Shown here one piece after another: positions 8,586-16,952 of a stretch of 64,000 bases of DNA. Positions within the stretch are counted from its first letter, which is position 1. Each line of letters starts with the position of its first letter. This DNA comes from Cytobacillus oceanisediminis. Its GTDB lineage: Bacteria; Bacillota; Bacilli; Bacillales; Cytobacillaceae. The translations under genes were made by a program, and so were the position numbers. Below the pieces are notes generated by a model. It made no database searches, had not been told where the DNA came from, and was given only the letters and a program-made list of their open reading frames with translations. The stretch lies in the NCBI RefSeq assembly GCF_004366035.1, contig NZ_SOEE01000002.1, forward strand, positions 372,001 through 436,000, written 5' to 3'.

Positions 8586-9335
8586 ATGAAAGAAGAATTG
8601 AAGATAACAGGACACAGGCCTTTTCCGCTGCCTGATAAACCCTGGGTTATGGAACAAATATGGAATGATGTATTATTTGCTCATTGGCCAGTGCCTGCGG
8701 AAATAATGGAAAAACACATCCCCTCAAAGTTAACATTAGATACATACAACGGTACAGCATGGGTTGGAGCAGTACCTTTCTGGATCAGTAAAATGAGGGT
8801 GCGCGGCTTGCCGACATTGCCAATTATGAAATCAATGAATGAATTGAATGTAAGGACTTATGTGGAATATGCGGGCATTAAAGGCGTATATTTTTTTAGT
8901 CTGGATGCAGACAACTTTTTAGCCGTAACAGGGGCCAGAATGCTGTATTTCCTTCCGTATATGAATGCCAAAATGCAAGTCAGTAGGTCTGAAGGACAAA
9001 TTAATTATGAAAGCAGGCGATCACAAAGTCCTTCAGAGAACGGCCAATTCAAAGCAGATTATAAGCCAATATCAAGCCCCTTCAATTCAAAACCCGGAAC
9101 ACTTGATGAATGGCTGACTGAAAGGTATTGCTTATGGGTAACAAAAGGTGAAAAGGTTTATCGCGGGGATATCCATCATACAAAATGGCAGCTGCATGAA
9201 GCTTCTTGCACGATACATCAAAACACTTTAGCTTCATTTTTGCCCCGCAAGCACTTTAAAGGTGAACCGATAGTACACTACTCTCCGGAAAAACATGCTT
9301 ATTTCTGGCCTTTAATAAAGGTTTCTTCACCATAA
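8586..9335 (+). CDS. YqjF family protein (DUF2071)
   Basis: A 249-aa protein of the YqjF/DUF2071 family, a beta-rich acetoacetate-decarboxylase-like fold without known activity. Family features are the opening W...MEQIWNDVLFAHWPV, LNVRTYV, GVYFFSLDA and the C-terminal HY.P.....FWPL segment. I chose the ATG at 8586 rather than the in-frame ATG at 8514 because homologs begin close to here and the extra 24 residues look untypical. The gene is divergent from the molybdopterin enzyme gene, and no terminator is obvious behind it. Confidence 0.8.
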   Translation: MKEELKITGHRPFPLPDKPWVMEQIWNDVLFAHWPVPAEIMEKHIPSKLTLDTYNGTAWVGAVPFWISKMRVRGLPTLPIMKSMNELNVRTYVEYAGIKGVYFFSLDADNFLAVTGARMLYFLPYMNAKMQVSRSEGQINYESRRSQSPSENGQFKADYKPISSPFNSKPGTLDEWLTERYCLWVTKGEKVYRGDIHHTKWQLHEASCTIHQNTLASFLPRKHFKGEPIVHYSPEKHAYFWPLIKVSSP

Positions 9336-9377
9336 CTAAAGATTGATCCTACTAATGAAAGGAACATATTCACTGCT

Positions 9378-9515
9378 TCATTTTTTATAGTAAATTTCTG
9401 CGAGCCGTTTTTTTGCTTCGTTATATGATAGCCCGGATTGACTGTTCAGCCTTTTTACTTCATCAATATCCGTTCCTGCTATAGTAAGGTTTCTCTTTTT
9501 CTGCGGGCGGTCCAT
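9378..9515 (-). CDS. Small protein resembling gamma-type spore protein segment, 45 aa
   Basis: An ORF of 45 residues on the - strand with a perfect AGGAGGTG ribosome-binding site 5 bases before its ATG. The core TDIDEVKRLNSQSGLSYNEA resembles the TD.QEVKxxNxxS repeat of gamma-type small acid-soluble spore proteins, but only a single repeat is present and the Gln/Asn content is low. It may be an SASP-related or unrelated Bacillus small protein. Spore-related small genes lie on both sides. Confidence 0.6.
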   Translation of the reverse strand: MDRPQKKRNLTIAGTDIDEVKRLNSQSGLSYNEAKKRLAEIYYKK

Positions 9516-9605
9516 TGCATCACCTCCTATTCAAAATTTGTTCAAAACATTTTCTATAATTTTCCCCTTTCTTGTCCATACTAAGAAAAAAAGGGGGCGT
9601 TTCCT

Positions 9606-9788
9606 ATTTTTTTCAATAAAAAAGGCCAAGATGACAAGCCGGAAGTTGTAATGCTGGACACAGAGGTGTATTCCTGCAATAGCTGCAATGGCTGGATGAG
9701 AAAAGATTTTGCCTCTTCAGATTTAAAATGCCCATTATGCGGTGATGAAACAACTGCCGAAATGAGGGAATTGCCGCAAATTTTGTGA
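9606..9788 (+). CDS. Cold-inducible YdjO-like zinc-ribbon protein, 60 aa
   Basis: The frame reads FFNKKGQDDKPEVV, then two CxxC pairs (CNSC and CPLC) separated by NGWMRKDFASSDLK, matching B. subtilis YdjO (a cold-shock-induced small protein). Homologs begin with M.FFN or M.YFN, which places the start at the ATT codon 9606-9608. No ATG, GTG or TTG is in frame there, and a purine-rich AAAAAGGGGGCG sequence sits 6-9 bases upstream as ribosome-binding site. The only other choice is an internal ATG at 9651, which would delete the conserved N-terminus. A terminator follows. Confidence 0.7.
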   Translation: MFFNKKGQDDKPEVVMLDTEVYSCNSCNGWMRKDFASSDLKCPLCGDETTAEMRELPQIL

Positions 9789-9800
9789 TAATTAATTTTT

Positions 9801-9832
9801 GAAAGACTGTTGTCACAAGATAACAGTCTTTC
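9801..9832. terminator. Bidirectional intrinsic terminator
   Basis: Stem GAAAGACTGTT/AACAGTCTTTC between convergent genes, with modest T-runs. Confidence 0.7.
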
Positions 9833-9843
9833 TTATTAATGAT

Positions 9844-10095
9844 TTAAAAGTCTCCATACAATTCTTGAAAGGCCTGTTCTGCATCATGTTCAGATGAAAA
9901 CAAAGCATCGTCTTCTTCTATTAAATGGAAGGATTCATTAAGGAAGAGGGCCACTGCATTAGGGTCTTTAGGATGCGGTACAATTTCTGCCGGCCTTACG
10001 TTTGCAACACTTGGAGTATGAGGGTTATGATAAATAACAAAAACCTCATCACCTGATTTCACTTTTTTAGGATCGATTGTCTCCAATCCATTCAC
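9844..10095 (-). CDS. SplA-like protein
   Basis: An 83-aa protein with the SplA pattern: GDEVFVIYHNPHTPSVANV near the start, then PAEIVPHP, ALFLNESFHLIEEDDALF and a C-terminal helix AEQAFQELYGDF. In B. subtilis SplA precedes and regulates splB, the spore photoproduct lyase. Here no splB is present; instead a 62-aa gene of unknown role lies 8 bases upstream and is probably cotranscribed. The function may therefore be regulatory but with another target. RBS AAAGGAGTG precedes the ATG. Confidence 0.75.
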   Translation of the reverse strand: MNGLETIDPKKVKSGDEVFVIYHNPHTPSVANVRPAEIVPHPKDPNAVALFLNESFHLIEEDDALFSSEHDAEQAFQELYGDF

Positions 10096-10103
10096 TCCTT
10101 TAA

Positions 10104-10292
10104 TTATAGGTTTTCGTTTTGCTGTCCAATTTCTTTAGCACCTATAATAGCATTTGCCGTTTCCTGCTGTTCATGTTCATCAACTGAATCCCCAGCTGCA
10201 TGTTTTAAATTTGGAGATTTGCCACCCGTTTCAATGGTGACCATCTCTTCTTTTGGTGCATAAGTCAGGTACTTTTCATCGTTTTCTTTCAT
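10104..10292 (-). CDS. Small acidic hypothetical protein, 62 aa
   Basis: Hydrophilic 62-aa protein (starts MKENDEKYLTYAPKEEM). The start at 10292 is chosen over one at 10325 because AAGGAG lies 8 bases before it. It ends 8 bases before the start of the SplA-like gene, indicating a two-gene operon. No family recognised. Confidence 0.6.
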   Translation of the reverse strand: MKENDEKYLTYAPKEEMVTIETGGKSPNLKHAAGDSVDEHEQQETANAIIGAKEIGQQNENL

Positions 10293-10419
10293 TATAAAAC
10301 TCCTTCTGATATAGATATTGGACACCTTTCTTTAAAGTTTTCTCTCCGCATTGGTCTTATATTCAACCATATTAATCCTAATTCAAATGGGCAGAGTAAC
10401 TATATAGGTTTTAAATGGG

Positions 10420-11697
10420 GTGATAAAAATCGAAGAAAATAAAGACTTGATATCAAATATTCAGAATGAAGCATTCTCTTTCAGCGATTCATCTGGGCTC
10501 GACCGAATTATTCAAGCTGCCGGGAAAGCGAAATTTGTTTTATTGGGGGAAGCTTCTCATGGTACATCAGAATTTTATACAGTAAGAGCAGAAATATCAA
10601 AAAGACTAATTGAACAAAAAGGGTTCAACTGTATCGCTGTAGAAGGAGACTGGCCTTCCTGCTTTACCATTAACAGATATGTTAAAGGTTATGTACCTCT
10701 GGATCCCCTTGAAACACTCAAAAATTTTAACAGGTGGCCGACATGGATGTGGGCAAATGAGGAAATTAAAGATCTAATAACCTGGCTTTATAATCACAAT
10801 CAGCTAATAGATGAACACAGCCGAAAGGCGGGTTTCTATGGCATCGATATATATAGCTTATGGGAATCCATGGATGGAATAATAAACCTTCTGGAGACAA
10901 AGGAAGCTGCAGAGCTGGAAGCTGCTAAAAAAGCATTTGCCTGCTTTGAGCCTTTTCATCGGACACCTGAAAATTATGCAGTTTCTGCGGCCTTATATGG
11001 GGAAGGATGTGAAAAAGAAGTAGCCGATCTTTTACTTAAAATAAAAAATAAGTGGGAGCATACCAGGAACTGCGAAGAAGAATCACTAAACCTTATGCTG
11101 AATAGCCTTGTTGCCGTAAATGCAGAAAACTATTATCGAGCAATGGTAAAAGGCGGGCCTGATGACTGGAATATTAGGGATCATCACATGGTAAGTGCCA
11201 TAGAGGCGGTCTCCAAATATTACGGAGAAAATGCCAAGGTAATCGTATGGGAACACAATACTCATATTGGAGATGCAAGAGCAACAGATATGAAAGAAGA
11301 GGGGCTAGTTAACGTTGGGCAAATCCTTCGCGAGAAATATGGGGAAGATCAGATTTTCGCACTCGGGTTTGGCACTCACTCAGGTACCGTTATAGCTTCG
11401 GAACAATGGGGGGATGAGATGCAGGTTATGGAAGTGCCTCCAGCACAGGCAGGGAGCTGGGAGGATGCACTTCAAAAGGCAGGCCCGGGTGATAAGATTT
11501 TGTTGTTCACTGATGATAACAGGGAATTATTTAATGAATCTATCGGTCAGCGAGCCATCGGAGTCGTATATAACCCTGAATATGAACAGTACGGGAATTA
11601 TGTGCCTACAAAAGTCTCACTCAGATATGACGGTTTCATTTATATAGAGAAGACCCGTGCCTTGAAGCCAATTAATATACCTGTAACGTTATCATAA
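10420..11697 (+). CDS. Erythromycin esterase family protein
   Basis: A 425-aa protein of the Ere/YbfO family. Landmarks are LLGEASHGTSEFY (about residues 41-53, with the catalytic-type histidine), FNCIAVEGDWP, the central NRWPTWMW, VIVWEHNTHIGDAR (about 270-283) and GFGTHSGTV. True erythromycin esterases hydrolyse macrolide lactones, but most Bacillus members of this superfamily are not proven resistance proteins, so resistance should not be assumed. The gene starts with GTG, with only a weak upstream AGGT as ribosome-binding site. A strong bidirectional terminator lies about 130 bases after the stop. Confidence 0.85.
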   Translation: MIKIEENKDLISNIQNEAFSFSDSSGLDRIIQAAGKAKFVLLGEASHGTSEFYTVRAEISKRLIEQKGFNCIAVEGDWPSCFTINRYVKGYVPLDPLETLKNFNRWPTWMWANEEIKDLITWLYNHNQLIDEHSRKAGFYGIDIYSLWESMDGIINLLETKEAAELEAAKKAFACFEPFHRTPENYAVSAALYGEGCEKEVADLLLKIKNKWEHTRNCEEESLNLMLNSLVAVNAENYYRAMVKGGPDDWNIRDHHMVSAIEAVSKYYGENAKVIVWEHNTHIGDARATDMKEEGLVNVGQILREKYGEDQIFALGFGTHSGTVIASEQWGDEMQVMEVPPAQAGSWEDALQKAGPGDKILLFTDDNRELFNESIGQRAIGVVYNPEYEQYGNYVPTKVSLRYDGFIYIEKTRALKPINIPVTLS

Positions 11698-11830
11698 CAT
11701 TGGCAATGTTATCAAATATTCACCTCCATAAATTTTGGGATTTGCTTAGAGGTTACTGATCCTCGTATAATTTGATTATTTCTATAAAGCCAGAGATCAA
11801 ATGAATGATAATGAGTAGTATATTTAACCT

Positions 11831-11865
11831 AAAAAGCCCCTCCGGTAAACGGAGGGGCTTTTTTT
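11831..11865. terminator. Bidirectional intrinsic terminator
   Basis: Fourteen-pair stem AAAAAGCCCCTCCG/CGGAGGGGCTTTTT with a 5-base loop, between convergent genes. Confidence 0.95.
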
Positions 11866-11866
11866 G

Positions 11867-13681
11867 CTACAAGTAGCTGTTTTCCAATTCATCCACCAAC
11901 ATCCCCACATAGCTTACGGCTTTCCGGATTGGATCTGGCTTAGACATATCAATGCCTGCACTCTTGAGGAGATCGATCGGCTTTTTCGTTCCACCAGCTT
12001 TTAAAACATCAAGCCAGCGGTCAATGGCAGGCTGGCCTTCCTCTTGAATGCTCTGTGCCATAGCAGTGGAAGCAGTCAAACCAGCTGAATAAGTATATGG
12101 ATAGAGTCCCATGTAATAATGAGGCTGTCTCATCCAGGTTAAAGCCGCCTTATCATCCAGTTCAACCGTATCACCCCAGAATTCAGCAAGTGTTTCCATC
12201 TTTTGATCTGAAAGTGTTTTTGCCGTTAACGGAATCCCTCGATCAGCAAGATTATATATTCTTCGCTGATATTCTCCCTCGAGAAGGTGTGTGACAAAGT
12301 TGTGATAATAAGTTCCAAGCAGCTGAAGAATTACCCAGCGCTTCATTCTCTTATCCTCAGTGCCTGCCATTAAATGCTGTCCGAGCAGCAATTCGTTAAG
12401 CGTTGATGGAGCTTCTACAAAGTAGGTTGAAGGGCGGGTATTCATTATACGCTGATATTTATTAGCCAAATAGAAATGACCCGCATGCCCAAGCTCATGA
12501 GCAAGAACAAAAGCACCGCGCATTGTGTCTGTCCATGTAATCAGGATGAAAGGATGTGATCCATATGGACTTGAACAAAATGCACCTGTAGATTTCCCTA
12601 CATTGTCAGCCAAATCAACCCAGCGTTCAGTCAAGCCTTTCTTCATTATATCCGTATACTCTGGTCCCATTACTTTGAGAGCCTCTAATATGACTTTTGA
12701 TGCTTCTTCAAAGGTTGTTTCAGGATTGAACTCCGGATCAAGAGGCGCCTTCAGGTCACAAAAAAGCATCTTATCCAATCCAAGAACTTTTCTCTTTAAC
12801 TGAGCATATCTGCGCATATGGGGGGCAAGCTCTTTTTGGATAATATTCAGCTGATTGTTGTACATTTCCTCTGTAACATGCTGGGAATCCAGGAGCATTT
12901 GTGTGACTGAACTGTATTTTCTCAGCTTTGCAAATGTTACCTGCTTTTTCACCTCGGCAGAATAGGCAGAGGCAAATGTATTCTTATAGTTTTCCAGTGA
13001 ATCTGTAAATGAGGCATAGGCATTCCTTCTAATGGCAGTGTCTGACGAAAACTCATAACGATCTTCGTAAAGAGCAAAAGAGTTTGGCAAATCGTTTCCT
13101 TCACTGTCATTAAAAGAGGAAAATGGCATGTCAGCAAGTTTTGCGGCCTGATACATATTATACGGAGCTCCAAGTACTTCGCCCAATGCTGCCAGGGCTT
13201 CTTCCGTCTCTGGAGAAAGCCTGTGCTTCTTTGATTCAAGAAGATCTGTCAGCTGTTTTCTGAAAGGCTCCAGGCCGCTTTCATCGTCTATGTATGTTTC
13301 AATCGTGCCTTCAGGTAAGGACATTAACTCAGAATCAATAAACGAAAGAGCGGAGGCTGCTTTTGCTCTTAAAGATGCAAGTATGGATGAATTTGCCTGA
13401 TTGTCCGGATTCGTTCCATCCTCCGACTGACGCAAGCTAGCATACGTTCCAGCATGACCCAAACGGATGGAGAGCTTTTCCTGAGCGGAAAGGCAGCCCA
13501 GTAATATTTGCGGGCCTTCATGGAGCTTTCCCCTGTACTGCTCAAAAACAGCAAGATCTTCATCTATACTTCTCATTTCTTTATGCCAATCTTCCTCTAA
13601 AGCAAATAAATCCTCCACTTTCCATGTTCGATCTTCCGGTACCTCAACACGCCTTAATCGGGTTACTGCAGTTTGTACCAT
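11867..13681 (-). CDS. pepF: Oligoendopeptidase F (M3 family), first copy
   Basis: A 604-aa cytoplasmic zinc metallopeptidase that cleaves short peptides. The zinc-binding HELGH motif (in VLAHELGHAGHF) is near residue 395 and the third ligand glutamate follows in YFVEAPSTLNE. N-terminal residues 1-110 match the PepF propeptide-like helical domain. The start at 13681 follows a GGAGGGA ribosome-binding site. A second, distinct M3 peptidase (595 aa, HECGH) is encoded at 61765-63552; the two share architecture but differ clearly in sequence, so they are old paralogs. Confidence 0.92.
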   Translation of the reverse strand: MVQTAVTRLRRVEVPEDRTWKVEDLFALEEDWHKEMRSIDEDLAVFEQYRGKLHEGPQILLGCLSAQEKLSIRLGHAGTYASLRQSEDGTNPDNQANSSILASLRAKAASALSFIDSELMSLPEGTIETYIDDESGLEPFRKQLTDLLESKKHRLSPETEEALAALGEVLGAPYNMYQAAKLADMPFSSFNDSEGNDLPNSFALYEDRYEFSSDTAIRRNAYASFTDSLENYKNTFASAYSAEVKKQVTFAKLRKYSSVTQMLLDSQHVTEEMYNNQLNIIQKELAPHMRRYAQLKRKVLGLDKMLFCDLKAPLDPEFNPETTFEEASKVILEALKVMGPEYTDIMKKGLTERWVDLADNVGKSTGAFCSSPYGSHPFILITWTDTMRGAFVLAHELGHAGHFYLANKYQRIMNTRPSTYFVEAPSTLNELLLGQHLMAGTEDKRMKRWVILQLLGTYYHNFVTHLLEGEYQRRIYNLADRGIPLTAKTLSDQKMETLAEFWGDTVELDDKAALTWMRQPHYYMGLYPYTYSAGLTASTAMAQSIQEEGQPAIDRWLDVLKAGGTKKPIDLLKSAGIDMSKPDPIRKAVSYVGMLVDELENSYL

Positions 13682-13838
13682 TTAACGATCCCTCCTATTT
13701 CGATTCTCTAAATATAGAGATTATGGGACAATTATACAGGAAGGCCTAATAAATTTATAGACTTTTCAAACATTTTAAATTTACTGTACTGTAACAGCTG
13801 AAGGTACCTTTTTAGTGGAAATGGTGACATATAGGAGT

Positions 13839-13870
13839 AAAAAAAAGCGGAGGGCATGACGCCTTCCGCT
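13839..13870 (-). terminator. Terminator of the YhfH-like gene
   Basis: Stem AGCGGAAGGC/GCCCTCCGCT (one G-T pair) read on the - strand, followed by TTTTTTTT. Confidence 0.85.
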
Positions 13871-13877
13871 GGATGTA

Positions 13878-14012
13878 CTATTCCATTTTTTTTGAAAGAC
13901 ACCGATCACATTCCATTAGATAAGATTCGGCCTGTTCCTTGACTGTTTGGCCGCACTCCGGGCAAACCTTTTTGGGAAGAGTTCTAAAAAATTCAACTGG
14001 ACTTTTGATCAT
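13878..14012 (-). CDS. YhfH family zinc-ribbon peptide, 44 aa
   Basis: A 44-aa peptide beginning MIKSPVEFFRTLPKKVCPEC with two cysteine pairs (CPEC and CDRC), the hallmark of the YhfH family of Bacillus. An AGGAGG ribosome-binding site precedes the ATG by 7 bases and a terminator follows the TAG stop. Probably binds zinc; no function is established. Confidence 0.85.
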   Translation of the reverse strand: MIKSPVEFFRTLPKKVCPECGQTVKEQAESYLMECDRCLSKKME

Positions 14013-14189
14013 GAATTTTCCTCCTTTTTATAATACAGTTTATTTTGTTTCCATCTGTTGTAGTACAGTATATACCAAACAAAATGAAATGTGAAGTGTT
14101 TGGATTAAATTTTTTAAAAATTTTATTTATTATATTTATTGGTGCTAAATAGGAATTTGGTTTGCATTAGGATAGAGGGAAATGAAGGA

Positions 14190-14366
14190 AGGAGTCCGAA
14201 GTTGGTTCGCATTCGGACAGGCTAAGCCGAATTCCAGAGGAGCGAGTCCGATGTCGGGCCCCATTCGGACAGGAGAAGCCGAATATCGAAGAAAAGAGTC
14301 CGAAGTCGCACCCAATTGGACAGGACAAGGGGATATCCATTGGAGGGAGTCGGATGCATGCGGTAA
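14190..14366. repeat. Degenerate 52-bp tandem repeat with stem-loops
   Basis: The gene-free 489-base stretch between 14012 and 14502 holds a tandem repeat whose units start with GAGTCCGA at 14192, 14244, 14296 and (as GAGTCGGA) 14347, a period of 51-52 bases. Within units TCCGAA/T is followed about 10 bases later by ATTCGGACAGG, giving a short hairpin, then AAGCCGAAT. Units 1 and 2 are best conserved, later ones decay. An ORF spanning it is a by-product of the period and lacks coding character. The remaining DNA on both sides shows nothing recognisable. Confidence 0.75.
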
Positions 14367-14501
14367 AATCTAATAATTTCTAGCTAATACGGCAAAAGCT
14401 CTATCTGTTCTAATGAACTTCTGATTTTATTTCGCCGAGCCCCTTCCAAGGCTGCAATGATTCCATTACAATCATATTTAAAGTAATAATGAGGAGGCTA
14501 A

Positions 14502-16667
14502 ATGCCTGCGATGACTGAAATAAGTGTATCTTTTAATCCAATATTAATATTTGTAGCGGTTTTACTGACCATTATGGCTTCCTATACAGCATTAGATTTA
14601 TTTACATTGATTAAATCATCTGACAGAAACCAGAAATTCTTGTTCTTAGGCGGAACTTTTTCCCTTGGAATCGGGATTTGGATTATGAACTTTATTGGCA
14701 TGGTCGCCATCAACATAAATGCTTCAGGAAGTTATAATATTCCGCTCACCTTATTGTCCATGATTTTTGGCATTTCGTTTACCGGTATGGCATTTAATAC
14801 AGTAATCGAACGCGAGCTAAAGACAGGCAATCTAATTGCGCGAAGCTTCTTTTTAACTATGGCAGTCCTATCTACCCATGTAACAGGAATGTTTGCTGTG
14901 GGGATGAATGTGCAGTTTGGCCCTATCATATTTCTCATTTCAGCACTAATCATTTTTGTTTCTTTTTTATTTTCACTATGGATGCTCTTTTATTCGAAAA
15001 GTCTTTCGTACTCCAGACCTATCTGGATCAAGCCCTTAAGTGCACTCATTTTCACCGGGGCCATTGTGGAGGGTTATTTTCTGCTGATCAGATCGTCATC
15101 ATTGTATTCAAAAGGCGAAATTAGCAAGGGAAGCTCGCCAGAAACTTCTCTAATTTATCTAGTATTTTTTGCAGGGATTCTTATCCTGGGGGGGCTCATT
15201 GCTTCAAGCACTTTAATCAGCAAGCGGCTTGAAGCAAGTGATACCCATTTACATGATATTAAGGCTGCACTTGATGAATCATCTATAGTGGCTATTACAG
15301 ATCCAAAGGGCATTATCACTTATGTGAATGACAAATTTGTTGAGATATCTAAATATGAAGAACATGAACTGATTGGCAAAAATCACAATATCTTAAATTC
15401 GGGTTTTCATCCTCCGGAATTTTTTCAAAATCTATGGAAAACAATTAAATCAGGGGAAATATGGAAGGGGGAAATACGAAATAAAGCAAAAGACGGAAGC
15501 TTTTATTGGGTTGAAACTACAATTGTCCCCTTTCTCAATAAAAAGAATAAACCCTATCAGTATGTTTCCATCCGAACAGATATATCGGCATTGAAATCAG
15601 CTGAAGCCAGCCTTAAACATTCCCTGAAAGAGGTAAACGATGTTAAATTTGCGCTTAATCAGTCTTCCATTATTGCCTTTACAGATGAAAAAGGAACAAT
15701 AACCAATGTAAATGAGAAGTTTTGTGAAATCTCCCAGTACAGCAGGGAAGAACTGATAGGACAGAATCACTCCATCTTAAATTCAGGACTTCATTCAAAA
15801 GAATTCTTTAAGAACCTATGGAAAGCAATTGCCCAGGGAGAAGTCTGGAAGGGGGAAATACGAAATAAAGCAAAAGACGGATCTTATTACTGGGTTCATA
15901 CTACGATTGTGCCGTTCCTGAACGCAAACGGAAAACCTTATCAATACTTATCAATAAGAAACGATATAACAGAGAGGAAAAAAACTGAAGAAGTTTTGCA
16001 TCAGCAGGATAAACTGGCAGCAGTGGGCCAGCTTGCTGCAGGGGTTGCCCATGAAATCCGCAATCCGCTCACAACCATGAAAGGATATACAGAATTCCTG
16101 CAGCTGGATGAGACACATGAAGAGCGGCAGGAGTACTTAAGCATCATTTTGGATGAAATTGACCGGGTAAATAATATAGTTGAAGATTTTATGGTTCTCG
16201 CTAAGCCGAAAGCCGCAGAACTGGAAGAAAGAGATATCATACCTATTATTAAAAATGTGGTTTCTTTTTTGGAATTTGAAGCCCGAAAAAGAGACGTGAA
16301 AATTGGTTTCGAATACCAACAGGATATCATTCAAATTGAATGTGACGAAAATCGGTTAAAACAAGTCTTTCTTAATTTTATCAAAAATGGAATTGAAGCG
16401 ATGCCTGATGGAGGGGACATCACCGTTAGAGCTAGTATTATAAATAACCAGGTTCAAATTGCTATACAGGATACAGGGATAGGAATCCCGCAGGAAAAAC
16501 TGAAAAAAATCGGAGAACCTTTTTTTACAACTAAAAAGAATGGAAACGGCTTAGGCCTGATGGTCAGCTTTAAAATTATCGAAAGCCATAACGGAAAAGT
16601 GTTTATCGAGAGTGAATTAAATAAAGGTACCACATTCAATATTGTTCTGCCTGCGAAATCTGCATAG
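14502..16667 (+). CDS. Orphan MHYT-PAS-PAS sensor histidine kinase
   Basis: A 721-aa membrane kinase. Residues 1-246 form about seven transmembrane helices with degenerate MHYT motifs (MNFIGM and THVTGM instead of MHYxGM, a possible loss of metal/gas sensing residues). Two PAS domains (about 256-363 and 382-487) follow, each ending in a PAC-like WKGEIRNKAKDGS segment. HisKA carries the phospho-acceptor in AHEIRNPLT (H516), and the ATPase domain has N, DTGIGIP and GNGLGL boxes. No response regulator is adjacent. By analogy with B. subtilis KinA-KinE it may feed the Spo0F/Spo0A phosphorelay; this is inference. RBS GAGGAGG lies 6 bases before the ATG. Confidence 0.88.
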   Translation: MPAMTEISVSFNPILIFVAVLLTIMASYTALDLFTLIKSSDRNQKFLFLGGTFSLGIGIWIMNFIGMVAININASGSYNIPLTLLSMIFGISFTGMAFNTVIERELKTGNLIARSFFLTMAVLSTHVTGMFAVGMNVQFGPIIFLISALIIFVSFLFSLWMLFYSKSLSYSRPIWIKPLSALIFTGAIVEGYFLLIRSSSLYSKGEISKGSSPETSLIYLVFFAGILILGGLIASSTLISKRLEASDTHLHDIKAALDESSIVAITDPKGIITYVNDKFVEISKYEEHELIGKNHNILNSGFHPPEFFQNLWKTIKSGEIWKGEIRNKAKDGSFYWVETTIVPFLNKKNKPYQYVSIRTDISALKSAEASLKHSLKEVNDVKFALNQSSIIAFTDEKGTITNVNEKFCEISQYSREELIGQNHSILNSGLHSKEFFKNLWKAIAQGEVWKGEIRNKAKDGSYYWVHTTIVPFLNANGKPYQYLSIRNDITERKKTEEVLHQQDKLAAVGQLAAGVAHEIRNPLTTMKGYTEFLQLDETHEERQEYLSIILDEIDRVNNIVEDFMVLAKPKAAELEERDIIPIIKNVVSFLEFEARKRDVKIGFEYQQDIIQIECDENRLKQVFLNFIKNGIEAMPDGGDITVRASIINNQVQIAIQDTGIGIPQEKLKKIGEPFFTTKKNGNGLGLMVSFKIIESHNGKVFIESELNKGTTFNIVLPAKSA

Positions 16668-16692
16668 CCAATCCCAAAAGAATTGGCTTTTA
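16666..16692 (+). terminator. Terminator of the histidine kinase gene
   Basis: Stem AGCCAAT/ATTGGCT overlapping the stop codon, followed by a short T-rich stretch; moderate strength. Confidence 0.6.
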
Positions 16693-16832
16693 TGTTAGAA
16701 ATTAATTCCTGTCCTGTTTAATAATTGATTTTCCAATATATAGGAAAAACATCATAACATTGGAGAGATTCCCATGATATCAAGGAAAAACATGAATTTG
16801 GCTTAATTATGCCTTCACCTCTGAAATGTGTT

Positions 16833-16849
16833 TGTTATCGTTCTGTTAT
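16833..16849 (+). promoter_or_regulatory. WalR (YycF) binding box
   Basis: TGTTAT-CGTTC-TGTTAT is a perfect match to the WalR direct repeat consensus TGTWAH-N5-TGTWAH, 104 bases upstream of the LysM-3D gene. The B. subtilis counterpart YocH is a known WalKR target, so the site and gene support each other. Confidence 0.8.
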
Positions 16850-16910
16850 ATGCGTAACGGGATTATTATCTGTTTGTTCTTTTTTAGTAAAGATTCCATG
16901 TTATTATTAA

Positions 16911-16939
16911 CCCCGTTAGCTAAAAACAAGCTATACGGG
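16911..16939 (+). promoter_or_regulatory. Hairpin overlapping the ribosome-binding site
   Basis: CCCGT-TAGCT pairs with AGCTA-T-ACGGG around a 7-base loop. The 3' arm includes the first G residues of the GGGAGGT ribosome-binding site of the LysM-3D gene, so the fold could restrict translation. Confidence 0.5.
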
Positions 16940-16952
16940 AGGTTTTAACAAC

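Noticed and set aside
10420..11697. Acquired macrolide resistance gene.
   Set aside because: The superfamily match is clear, but composition and context look chromosomal and native, and many Bacillus homologs have no shown esterase activity.
14190..14366. CRISPR array.
   Set aside because: The period of 52 bases consists wholly of degenerate repeat without unique spacers, and there are no cas genes.
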